Assembly: GCA_966211425.1 (NCBI GenBank)
Contig: CBIHNH010000010.1
Coordinates: 1 to 21,820, forward strand
DNA from: CBIHNH01 sp966211425
GTDB lineage: Bacteria > Patescibacteriota > Saccharimonadia > Saccharimonadales > Saccharimonadaceae
DNA length: 21,820 nt
Direction of reading: 5' to 3'
The notes under the pieces were generated by a model. It saw only the letters and a program-made list of their open reading frames with translations. It had not been told where the DNA came from and did not search any database. Below, one piece after another: positions 9,363 through 15,678 of this stretch; positions within the stretch are counted from its first letter, which is position 1, and every line of letters starts with the position of its first letter. The position numbers and the translations under genes were made by a program.

Positions 9363-12300
9363 TTAGAGCTCCTCCTTCTCAGTTTCATCTTTGAATTCAT
9401 CAGCGGTTTCAATACTCATACCCTCACCGAGATCGATCGCACCGAGCTCATCAGCTTCGTCGCCGACAGTCGTTTCGTATTGATCAGTGGTTGTTGAGGT
9501 TGAGGTTTCTGCTTCGATATCACCAACGAGAATCTGTTCGGCGTCAACAATCGCGTCTTCAGACTCGTCAACCAGATCAACACGGAGACCGAGGCCCTGG
9601 AGTTCTTTGACGAGGACGTTAAATGACTCTGGAATCTTCGGACCGGTGATCGGCTCGTTCTTGATGATGGCTTCGTAGGCTTTGGCACGTCCGTAGACAT
9701 CGTCAGACTTGATGGTGAGCATTTCCTGAAGCGTTGTCGCGGCACCATATGCCTCGAGCGCCCAGACTTCCATCTCACCGAAGCGCTGACCACCGTTTTG
9801 CGCTTTACCACCAAGCGGCTGCTGGGTAACCATCGTGTATGGACCAATAGATCGGGCATGGATCTTGTCCGCGATCATGTGGTGTAGCTTGATGATGTAC
9901 ATAGAGCCGACAGTAGTACGTTCCTTGAATGAGTCACCGGTGCGACCATCAAAGAGTTGAACTTTGCCGTCTTCGGGTAGACCTGCGCGTGTAAGCTCAG
10001 ACTTAATCTTTTCGTTCGTTACTCCGTTGAATGGTGGGGTCGCAACCTTGTAGCCAAGTGCACGCGCCGCCATACCGAGGTGGGTCTCGAACAACTGCCC
10101 GAGGTTCATACGGCTCGGGACACCGAGTGGGTTCAGGATCACGTCAACAGGCGTACCGTCTTCCATGAACGGCATGTCAGCCTCAGGAAGGATACGAGCG
10201 ACGACACCCTTGTTACCGTGACGACCGGCCAGCTTGTCACCAACAGAGACCTTGCGGAGCTGTGCGACAAAGATTTGGACCTGCATAAGCACACCGGCTT
10301 TGAGTTCGTGACCGTGCTCACGGCTAAAGATCTTAACGCCAACAACCTTACCGGTGTTGCTGTGACCCATGCGCTGTGAGGTGTCACGGACATCCTTGGC
10401 TTTTTCACCGAAGATGGCGCGGAGAAGTCGTTCTTCTGAACTGAGCTCCTGCTCACCTTTTGGCGTAATCTTTCCAACCAGGACATCACCAGCTTTCACT
10501 TCAGCACCGACACGGACAATACCGTTTTCGTCGAGGTGGCGAAGTGATTCTTCGGATACATTCGGGATGTCGCGCGTAACAATTTCTGGACCAAGCTTGG
10601 TTTCACGAACTTCAACCATGTAGTCTTTGATGTTGATACTGGTTAGCTCATCATCTCGGACGAGCCGGCTCGATAGAATAATCGAGTCATCCATGTTGTA
10701 ACCACCCCATGGCATAAAGGCAACGAGGAGGTCGCGACCGAGTGCGAGTTCACCATCAGAGATGCTGGCACCCTCGATGAGGATATCGCCCTTTTTAACC
10801 TTGTCACCACGAGAGACTACGACGCGCTGGTTGATCGAACGGTCGTCGTTGCTCTGTTGGAAGTGAACGAGCTCGTAGGTACGAACATCTTTCGAACCAT
10901 ATTTGACCTCGACAGCATCTCCGTCTGCGCGGATGATCTCACCATCGCCATCAGCGACGATAAGCTGCGAGGTGTTGCGGGCGATATCGCCTTCGACGCC
11001 GGTACCGACGACAGGGCTAGTAGTCTTCACGAGTGGGACGGCCTGACGTTGCATGTTAGAACCAGTAAGGTTTCGGTCAATACGGTTCTTTTCAACAAAT
11101 GGGACGAGTGCAGCAGTTGTACCGATGACATGCATACGGCTTGCGTCCATGAAGGTTACTTCACTAGCATCAACTTCACCTGGTGCTAGGTGCTTGCGAG
11201 CGCTGACGCGTTCTTCGACGAATACACCCTTGGCATCGGTTTCATTGCTGGCATCAGCGATGGTTTCTTTTGCTTCTTGGGCTGCGTCCATGTAGACGAT
11301 GTCTTTCGTAACTTTGCCGTCTTTGACGCGAACATATGGAGCTTCGAGGAAGCCGTATTCGTTGACGCGTGCATAGCTTGCCATGTTGAGCACGAGGCCG
11401 ATGTTGGCGCCTTCTGGTGTCTCGATGATGTCTACTCGACCGTAGTGAGTCGGGTGCGCATCACGAACTTCGAGTCCGGCGCGTTCACGAGAGAGACCAC
11501 CAGGGCCCATTGAGCTGAGGCGGCGTTTGTGTGAAAGCTCTGAGAGGGGGTTGGTCTGATCCATGAACTGTGAGAGCTGTGAGCTCGCGAAGAATTCACG
11601 GACGGCAGCAACGACTGGGCGGGCGTTGATGAGTTGGCCTGGAGTAACAGTTTCGATGTCGCTCACACTCATGCGGTCTTTGGCGTTGCGGTCCATGCGG
11701 AGCATACCGATACGGAACTGTCGGGCAACGAGCTCACCGACGAGTTTGATGCGGCGGTTAGACAGCGCATCGATATCATCAGGTGCTTCTTGGGTGTTGT
11801 TCAAACGGATAATCTCGCTGATGATCCCAATCAGGTCTTCGAGTCGCATGACACGGTTTTCGGTAGTATTCGGAACATTGAAACCGAGGCGTTGGTTCAT
11901 CTTGTAACGACCAACGCGGCTGAGGTCGAAACGCTTGAAGTCAAAGAACATGCGTTCGATCATCTGCTTTGCGTTATCGACGGTTGCGAGGTCGCCCGGA
12001 CGGAGACGGCGGTATACTTCGATCAACGCTTCGTTAGTTCCCTTTGAAGGGTCTTTTTCGATCGTTGCGTCGATGTAGCTCGTTTCGCCAGTGTCGACGT
12101 CTTTGAAGAGTTCCTTTATCGCGTTGTTGCCAGGGTAGCCAAGGGCACGAAGCAGCGTCGTAACCGCAATCTTGCGACGGCGGTCGATCTTTACATAGAT
12201 AGCGCCGTTCGCGGCGGTCTCGAACTCGAGCCATGCACCACGGCCTGGAATGAGCTTCGCACCGTAGTTGTTGCGACCACCGTGGTTATCAGCCGTAAAG

Positions 12301-12728
12301 AAGATACCGCTTGAGCGGATCAATTGAGATACGACGACACGCTCAGCACCGTTGATAACGAAGGTGCCGCGCTCGGTCATCCATGGGTAGTCGCCGAGGT
12401 AGATTTCCTGCTCTTTGACTTCACCGGTGACTTTATTCGTCAGCTCAACGACAGCCTTGAGCGGCGCGTCGTAACTGATGTTGTTTTCGCGGGCGTCGAC
12501 TTCGGAAACCTTCGGGTTTTCAAAGTGGTAGTCCTTAAATCGAAGCTCGAGCTTTTGCCCGGTGTAATCATCGATTGGGTTAATCTCGGCAAAAATCTCA
12601 CCGAGACCAGTCTCGACGAACTCTTTCCAAGAGTCGAGCTGGTGACTAATAAGGTTTGGAAGCTCAAGCGCAGACTTATCCTCGCTGAAATAGACTCGCT
12701 TTTGCTTCGCAGTTGCAGTTTTGGCCAT
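9363..12728 (-). CDS. rpoB: DNA-directed RNA polymerase beta subunit
   Basis: A 1121-aa beta subunit, forming half of the active-site cleft. The rifampicin-binding cluster is easily read at 382-411 (SSQLSQFMDQTNPLSELSHK onward); the residues equivalent to E. coli Q513, D516, H526 and S531 are unchanged, while L533 is Met407. RAGLEVRDAHPTHYGRV and IETPEGANIGL follow, then the C-terminal GGKAQNGGQRFGEMEVWALEAYGA block. About 50 acidic, Thr-rich residues form a tail after the conserved core. The length is typical of compact bacterial forms without the large E. coli insertions. GAGGAG lies 9 nt before the ATG. The usual upstream rplJ-rplL genes are absent; clpP lies upstream instead. Confidence 0.98.
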   Translation of the reverse strand: MAKTATAKQKRVYFSEDKSALELPNLISHQLDSWKEFVETGLGEIFAEINPIDDYTGQKLELRFKDYHFENPKVSEVDARENNISYDAPLKAVVELTNKVTGEVKEQEIYLGDYPWMTERGTFVINGAERVVVSQLIRSSGIFFTADNHGGRNNYGAKLIPGRGAWLEFETAANGAIYVKIDRRRKIAVTTLLRALGYPGNNAIKELFKDVDTGETSYIDATIEKDPSKGTNEALIEVYRRLRPGDLATVDNAKQMIERMFFDFKRFDLSRVGRYKMNQRLGFNVPNTTENRVMRLEDLIGIISEIIRLNNTQEAPDDIDALSNRRIKLVGELVARQFRIGMLRMDRNAKDRMSVSDIETVTPGQLINARPVVAAVREFFASSQLSQFMDQTNPLSELSHKRRLSSMGPGGLSRERAGLEVRDAHPTHYGRVDIIETPEGANIGLVLNMASYARVNEYGFLEAPYVRVKDGKVTKDIVYMDAAQEAKETIADASNETDAKGVFVEERVSARKHLAPGEVDASEVTFMDASRMHVIGTTAALVPFVEKNRIDRNLTGSNMQRQAVPLVKTTSPVVGTGVEGDIARNTSQLIVADGDGEIIRADGDAVEVKYGSKDVRTYELVHFQQSNDDRSINQRVVVSRGDKVKKGDILIEGASISDGELALGRDLLVAFMPWGGYNMDDSIILSSRLVRDDELTSINIKDYMVEVRETKLGPEIVTRDIPNVSEESLRHLDENGIVRVGAEVKAGDVLVGKITPKGEQELSSEERLLRAIFGEKAKDVRDTSQRMGHSNTGKVVGVKIFSREHGHELKAGVLMQVQIFVAQLRKVSVGDKLAGRHGNKGVVARILPEADMPFMEDGTPVDVILNPLGVPSRMNLGQLFETHLGMAARALGYKVATPPFNGVTNEKIKSELTRAGLPEDGKVQLFDGRTGDSFKERTTVGSMYIIKLHHMIADKIHARSIGPYTMVTQQPLGGKAQNGGQRFGEMEVWALEAYGAATTLQEMLTIKSDDVYGRAKAYEAIIKNEPITGPKIPESFNVLVKELQGLGLRVDLVDESEDAIVDAEQILVGDIEAETSTSTTTDQYETTVGDEADELGAIDLGEGMSIETADEFKDETEKEEL

Positions 12729-12806
12729 AAACTGACACTCCTCGCAGATAATTTGGTTGATAGTGATGACGACGCCGAAGTCTCACTCTTAAGCGTAGGG
12801 TCTCAA

Positions 12807-12838
12807 CACGCAAAAACGCCCGCCAAATAGCGTGCGTG
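12807..12838 (-). promoter_or_regulatory. Possible hairpin in the rpoB leader
   Basis: In the roughly 140-nt leader, CACGCA pairs with TGCGTG (12807-12812 with 12833-12838), with an inner CGC/GCG and a TTTTT stretch on the 3' side. It could be a weak attenuator or simply local structure. Nothing else was recognised between rpoB and clpP apart from the promoter and terminator listed. Confidence 0.3.
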
Positions 12839-12875
12839 CAAACTGACCCAGCTTATACGATCTTCATTACCCCTT

Positions 12876-12904
12876 ATTATGCGCTTCCAGACCGCTTTAG
12901 TCAA
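12876..12904 (-). promoter_or_regulatory. rpoBC promoter
   Basis: Minus strand TTGACT (-35, 12899-12904), 17-nt spacer, CATAAT (-10, 12876-12881); each box is one base from consensus. The predicted start lies about 140 nt before the rpoB ATG. Confidence 0.72.
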
Positions 12905-12906
12905 TA

Positions 12907-12940
12907 GGTTGGACGGAGAATTTACTTAGTCCGTCCAACC
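12907..12940 (-). terminator. Terminator after clpP
   Basis: A perfect 10-bp inverted repeat GGTTGGACGG/CCGTCCAACC (12907-12916 and 12931-12940) with a 14-nt loop lies 16 nt after the clpP stop. It lacks a long U-tract (TATTGACT follows on the minus strand), so part of the transcription may continue into rpoB, whose -35 box begins a few bases further on. Confidence 0.65.
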
Positions 12941-12956
12941 GGTCGGTTGCGACCCT

Positions 12957-13553
12957 TTAAACCTTCGTGATCACCTTGTCGGCTAGACCATAGTCAACGG
13001 CCTCTTTTGCACCCATCCAGTAGTCGCGATCGACGTCCTTTTCAATCTTTGCGAGTTTTTGACCGGTGTTTTTGGCCAGGATCTCGTTCAGGTATTTCTT
13101 TAGGAAAATGCTTTCACGAAGCGTAATTTCCATGTCACTCACCTTGCCCTGCGTGCCGGCGCTTGGTTGGTGGATCATCACTCGTGAGCTCGGAAGCAGG
13201 TGACGCTTGCCTTTTGCTCCAGAGCTAAGCAGAAATGCGCCCATGCTGGCCTGGAGACCAATACCATAGGTCGCAACATCCGGCTTGATGAACTGCATCG
13301 TGTCATAGATCGCCATGCCATCGTAAACGCTGCCGCCAGGGCTGTTGATATAGAGCGCGATATCCTTGTTTGGGTCTTCGTATGCGAGGTGGAGGAGTTG
13401 CGCGACGACGATGTTCGCCGTGTGCTCGTTGACGTCCTCACCGAGGAAAATGATGCGTTCTTTCAGAAGGCGTGAGTAAATATCAAACGCCCGCTCCCCG
13501 TCGTAGCTCTTTTCGATAACCGTCGGTACTAGGTAACTCTGTGGCTTCGTCAT
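12957..13553 (-). CDS. clpP: ATP-dependent Clp protease proteolytic subunit
   Basis: A 198-aa ClpP, the serine peptidase of the tetradecameric Clp protease; it works with a ClpX or ClpC type unfoldase not encoded here. The catalytic triad is readable: Ser103 in GLQASMGAFLL, His128 in VMIHQPSAG and Asp177 in DRDYWM. The N-terminal SYLVPTVIEKS is typical and supports the start. There is no ribosome binding site, and the -10 box ends 9 nt before the ATG, so the mRNA should be leaderless or nearly so. The promoter overlaps a CIRCE operator, implying heat-shock control by HrcA. A terminator and possible attenuator for an upstream operon lie directly before it. Confidence 0.97.
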   Translation of the reverse strand: MTKPQSYLVPTVIEKSYDGERAFDIYSRLLKERIIFLGEDVNEHTANIVVAQLLHLAYEDPNKDIALYINSPGGSVYDGMAIYDTMQFIKPDVATYGIGLQASMGAFLLSSGAKGKRHLLPSSRVMIHQPSAGTQGKVSDMEITLRESIFLKKYLNEILAKNTGQKLAKIEKDVDRDYWMGAKEAVDYGLADKVITKV

Positions 13554-13562
13554 AGTACTACT

Positions 13563-13591
13563 AGTTTAGAAAATAAATTAGCACTCGTCAA
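13563..13591 (-). promoter_or_regulatory. clpP promoter overlapping CIRCE
   Basis: Minus strand TTGACG (-35, 13586-13591), 17-nt spacer, TAAACT (-10, 13563-13568). The -35 box lies in the CIRCE spacer, so HrcA bound to CIRCE would block RNA polymerase. The predicted start is 1-3 nt before the clpP ATG. Confidence 0.65.
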
Positions 13592-13604
13592 GTGAGAGTG
13601 CCAA
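13578..13604. promoter_or_regulatory. CIRCE element (HrcA operator)
   Basis: TTAGCACTC at 13578-13586, a 9-nt spacer, GAGTGCCAA at 13596-13604. This matches the established CIRCE consensus TTAGCACTC-N9-GAGTGCTAA at 17 of 18 arm positions. It predicts HrcA-type heat-shock repression of clpP. Confidence 0.93.
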
Positions 13605-13635
13605 AAAGAAACTACGCCCCAGCCTTGGAGCGTAG
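13603..13635 (-). terminator. Intrinsic terminator upstream of clpP
   Basis: Minus-strand RNA CUACGCUCC / AAGGCU loop / GGGGCGUAG forms a 9-bp stem (13612-13620 with 13627-13635) followed by UUUCUUUUU, a classical Rho-independent terminator. It ends the transcript of the 71-aa and 29-aa genes about 50 nt before clpP. Its right arm is also complementary to two upstream segments; see the attenuator entry. Confidence 0.85.
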
Positions 13636-13779
13636 TTCTCGGTAGTTCCGTGCCGCTCACGGCAAAGAACTGCTGGGGTCGAACGCATCACTCACCTTTC
13701 TGAGGAGGGTGGCTGCGATGACCTTGACCTTCCTGAAAATTGCCATCAGGATCACTCCTATTTGTGTGTCGGCTGGGGC
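13616..13779 (-). promoter_or_regulatory. Possible attenuator: alternative pairings that exclude the clpP-proximal terminator
   Basis: On the minus-strand RNA, segment C, GGCUGGGGC (13616-13624), lies in the loop and right arm of the terminator. Segment A, GCCCCAGCC (13771-13779), is its perfect 9-nt complement and lies just before the 29-aa ORF. Segment B, CCCCAGC (13672-13678), gives a 7-bp alternative and lies within the last codons of that ORF. Between B and C there is a further hairpin UGCCG/CGGCA (13651-13664). A:C or B:C pairing would prevent the terminator from forming and allow read-through into clpP. The pairings are seen; the switch is inferred. Confidence 0.42.
13657..13746 (-). 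CDS. Small 29-aa ORF (possible leader peptide)
   Basis: The ORF reads MAIFRKVKVIAATLLRKVSD followed by AFDPSSSLP and a TGA stop. A clear AGGAG site lies 8 nt before the ATG. The first 18 residues form a cationic amphipathic helix pattern. The last codons include three serines in a row (AGC AGT TCT), which overlap segment B of the possible attenuator. It is the second cistron after the 71-aa membrane gene and ends about 20 nt before the terminator stem. It could be a leader peptide whose translation sets the terminator fold, or a free small membrane-active peptide; the sequence alone cannot decide. Confidence 0.5.
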   Translation of the reverse strand: MAIFRKVKVIAATLLRKVSDAFDPSSSLP

Positions 13780-13782
13780 TTA

Positions 13783-13797
13783 TACTCCGTGCGCAGA
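13783..13797. repeat. 15-bp inverted repeat, right arm in transcript (after the 71-aa gene)
   Basis: TACTCCGTGCGCAGA, perfect inverted partner of 14030-14044. It lies 2 nt past the stop codon of the 71-aa gene, between it and the 29-aa ORF. Confidence 0.9.
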
Positions 13798-13799
13798 GT

Positions 13800-14015
13800 T
13801 CATCTTTGGTGACGATCGCGCCGCCAATAGTTAGATAGGTATATGAATAGTCCGAAAACGGGAACAATGAGTGTGACGCCAACGTAAGTGACTGTCATTG
13901 TTTCCGGTTGCTCGCCAGCAGAGCTTGAAGCGACATACGCCGCCGCCATCACGATTGCCATCAGTGCTGTGCCAAACCACACACTCTTAACGAAACCTCG
14001 TGTTTGTTCGCTCAT
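13800..14015 (-). CDS. Small membrane protein, 71 aa, two predicted TM segments
   Basis: An unrecognised small membrane protein. After a polar start (MSEQTRGFVKS) come hydrophobic segments at about 12-30 (VWFGTALMAIVMAAAYVAS) and 43-62 (VTYVGVTLIVPVFGLFIYLS), separated by a short acidic loop, then a basic tail (NYWRRDRHQR). The ATG at 14015 is preferred over a GTG six bases upstream because GAGGAG lies 5 nt before it. The gene is bracketed by a perfect 15-bp inverted repeat, and its own promoter places the 5' arm at the very start of the mRNA. Function unknown; no homology recognised. Confidence 0.72.
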   Translation of the reverse strand: MSEQTRGFVKSVWFGTALMAIVMAAAYVASSSAGEQPETMTVTYVGVTLIVPVFGLFIYLSNYWRRDRHQR

Positions 14016-14029
14016 CCTCACTCCTCACT

Positions 14030-14044
14030 TCTGCGCACGGAGTA
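14030..14044. repeat. 15-bp inverted repeat, arm at the mRNA 5' end
   Basis: TCTGCGCACGGAGTA, partner of 13783-13797. The predicted transcription start (about 14043-14045) coincides with the first base of this arm, so the arm would be the extreme 5' end of the mRNA, just ahead of the ribosome binding site. Confidence 0.9.
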
Positions 14045-14049
14045 GGATA

Positions 14050-14078
14050 ACAATACGACCTTTCTCACGATCTGACAA
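14050..14078 (-). promoter_or_regulatory. Promoter of the 71-aa/29-aa unit
   Basis: Minus strand TTGTCA (-35, 14073-14078), 17-nt spacer, TATTGT (-10, 14050-14055). It follows the stop codon of the upstream 87-aa gene by 3 nt. Confidence 0.6.
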
Positions 14079-14081
14079 TAC

Positions 14082-14345
14082 CTACGCAATAACTGTGCCT
14101 TCGTTGGCACGTATCAGCTCTTCTAGTTTCAGGCGAGCGCGGCGGTTCTGGAATAGTACATACAGGTTCACGAAGGCAAAGGATGCGGGCGACCACCAAC
14201 CAAACAGGAGATTATGGCGAAGTACCGCGCGGTAAGCTGCACGAACCCGTTCAGCGTCGCCTTGGGCGATAACCTTGCTGTTTGTCCAAGCAACGAGAAT
14301 ACCTGTATGCTTGACCAGCTTCAGCGTATAGACGGTCTGCGCCAT
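14082..14345 (-). CDS. Hypothetical 87-aa protein downstream of tig, one probable TM segment
   Basis: Unrecognised. The N-terminal 30 residues are polar and strand-like (VYTLKLVKHTGILVAWTNSK); residues about 45-66 (NLLFGWWSPASFAFVNLYVLFQ) form one hydrophobic segment; a basic RRARLK and an acidic helix follow. The ATG lies 14 nt after the tig stop, and an AGGAAGAG sequence overlapping that stop serves as binding site, so it is probably co-transcribed with tig. No clear terminator separates it from the promoter of the next gene. Function unknown. Confidence 0.68.
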   Translation of the reverse strand: MAQTVYTLKLVKHTGILVAWTNSKVIAQGDAERVRAAYRAVLRHNLLFGWWSPASFAFVNLYVLFQNRRARLKLEELIRANEGTVIA

Positions 14346-14359
14346 AATCCTGACTCTTC

Positions 14360-15634
14360 CTAAGAATTGAGTTCGACTAAACGATCGACGGTCTTTTCGG
14401 TGATGACACGGTTTGCCATATCGCGGCGAGCTTCTGGAGAGTCGAGTTGGTCCTTCATAGTCGGGTATTGCTCTAGCATCTGGGCGTGGCGTGCATCGAG
14501 TTCGTCCTTTGTGACTTCGATGTTTTCAGCCTTGCTCAGTTCAGCGAGAGCGAGACCGGCTTGGACGCGGCGCTCGGCAGCGACACGGAACTCTTTGTCA
14601 TGCCACTCGTCGTGGTCTTTGTAGCCCATCTGAGCGATGTATTGGTCTGGGCTCATGCCGCGGTACATGAGGTTCTGCATAGCATCCTGCTCGATCTGAC
14701 GTATCTGGTCATCAACTAGTAGCTGCGGCATAGGAACAGTGCTGACCGCAACGAGTTCACCGACGAGATCGTCTTTGTACTTGTCCTCAATGGTCTTTTC
14801 CTTTTGCTGCATCAGTTCGGCGCGGATGTCTTCGCGCATACCTTCGACGGTCTTGAACGGACCGACTTTTACGGCAAACGCATCATCGACTTCAGGTAAC
14901 ACAACTTCCTTGATATCATTCAGGGTAACCTCAAATACAACCTCGGCGCCTTTGAGATGTTCGGCGTGGTAATCTTCAGGGAATGTCAGTGGAACGTCGA
15001 ATGTCTCACCGACCTTGTGGCCGACGATCGCCTCTTCAAAGCCCGGGATAAAGCTGTTTGAGCCAAGTACGAGATCGTAGTCTTTGGCGGTGCCGCCATC
15101 AAACGCTTCACCGTTTTTCTTGCCGATGAAATCGATACGGACTTCATCGTCATTTGCCGCCGCACGTTTAACGGTTTTCTTTTCAGCGAGTTGCGTACGC
15201 ATACGTTCGACGACTTCATCGACTTCGGCATCACTCACGTCTACCGCTTCTTTTTTCGCTTTCAACTTTTTATAGTCACCGAGCGTGACATCGGGGACGA
15301 TATCGATGGTCGCTTCAAAGGTCAGAACGTCATACGGCTGAAAGTCCCCCAAGTCAACCTGCGGTCGGTCAAGGATGCGCAGCTCTTCGGCGATAGCAAT
15401 GTCGTTGACGGCAATATTGATCGCATTTTCAGTCGTAGCGTTTGCGAGCGCGAGAGGGTCGATATTTTTCTCTGCAACGTTTGCAGGAACCTTGCCTTCA
15501 CGGAAGCCTTGTACTTTAACGGTTTTAGAGAGCTCTTGGACTGCGGCGCGTTTAGCGGTCGCAAGATCGGTCTTATCGAGTTCAACGCTGAGGTGAACTT
15601 GGGTGTCGGAGGTTTTCTTGAGGGTATGTTTCAT
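14360..15634 (-). CDS. tig: Trigger factor (ribosome-associated chaperone and peptidyl-prolyl isomerase)
   Basis: A 424-aa trigger factor that binds at the ribosome exit tunnel and folds nascent chains. The ribosome-docking signature GFREGKVP is at residues 43-50 (family GFRxGKxP). An FKBP-type PPIase domain covers about 162-243 (DDEVRIDFIGKKNGEAFDGG through VFEVTLNDIKE), followed by the long helical C-terminal chaperone domain. Length matches the family (about 430 aa). There is no ribosome binding site before the ATG; instead a hairpin (15637-15662) ends 2 nt before it. The gene follows hisS by 44 nt, and a distinct promoter is not convincing, so it may be co-transcribed with hisS. The clpP gene nearby fits the frequent tig-clp neighbourhood. 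Confidence 0.96.
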   Translation of the reverse strand: MKHTLKKTSDTQVHLSVELDKTDLATAKRAAVQELSKTVKVQGFREGKVPANVAEKNIDPLALANATTENAINIAVNDIAIAEELRILDRPQVDLGDFQPYDVLTFEATIDIVPDVTLGDYKKLKAKKEAVDVSDAEVDEVVERMRTQLAEKKTVKRAAANDDEVRIDFIGKKNGEAFDGGTAKDYDLVLGSNSFIPGFEEAIVGHKVGETFDVPLTFPEDYHAEHLKGAEVVFEVTLNDIKEVVLPEVDDAFAVKVGPFKTVEGMREDIRAELMQQKEKTIEDKYKDDLVGELVAVSTVPMPQLLVDDQIRQIEQDAMQNLMYRGMSPDQYIAQMGYKDHDEWHDKEFRVAAERRVQAGLALAELSKAENIEVTKDELDARHAQMLEQYPTMKDQLDSPEARRDMANRVITEKTVDRLVELNS

Positions 15635-15636
15635 AA

Positions 15637-15662
15637 CTGTCTATCTTAACAGATACAGACAG
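15637..15662 (-). promoter_or_regulatory. Hairpin directly before the tig start codon
   Basis: Minus-strand CTGTC-TG-TATCT, GTTA loop, AGATA-GACAG: two 5-bp helices with a 2-nt bulge, ending 2 nt before the ATG. It has no U-tract, so it is a poor terminator. It also contains a weak -10-like TAAGAT. It could control tig translation or mark an RNA-processing site between hisS and tig. Confidence 0.45.
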
Positions 15663-15678
15663 CTAATGCGACCCCCCC

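Noticed and set aside
9363..12728. Rifampicin resistance from RpoB sequence
   Set aside because: The classical contact residues (Q513, D516, H526, S531 equivalents) are wild type; only L533 is Met, which is not enough to predict resistance.
13688..13882. 64-aa frame overlapping the 71-aa membrane gene and the 29-aa ORF
   Set aside because: No ribosome binding site at its start; the two overlapping ORFs both have good ones.
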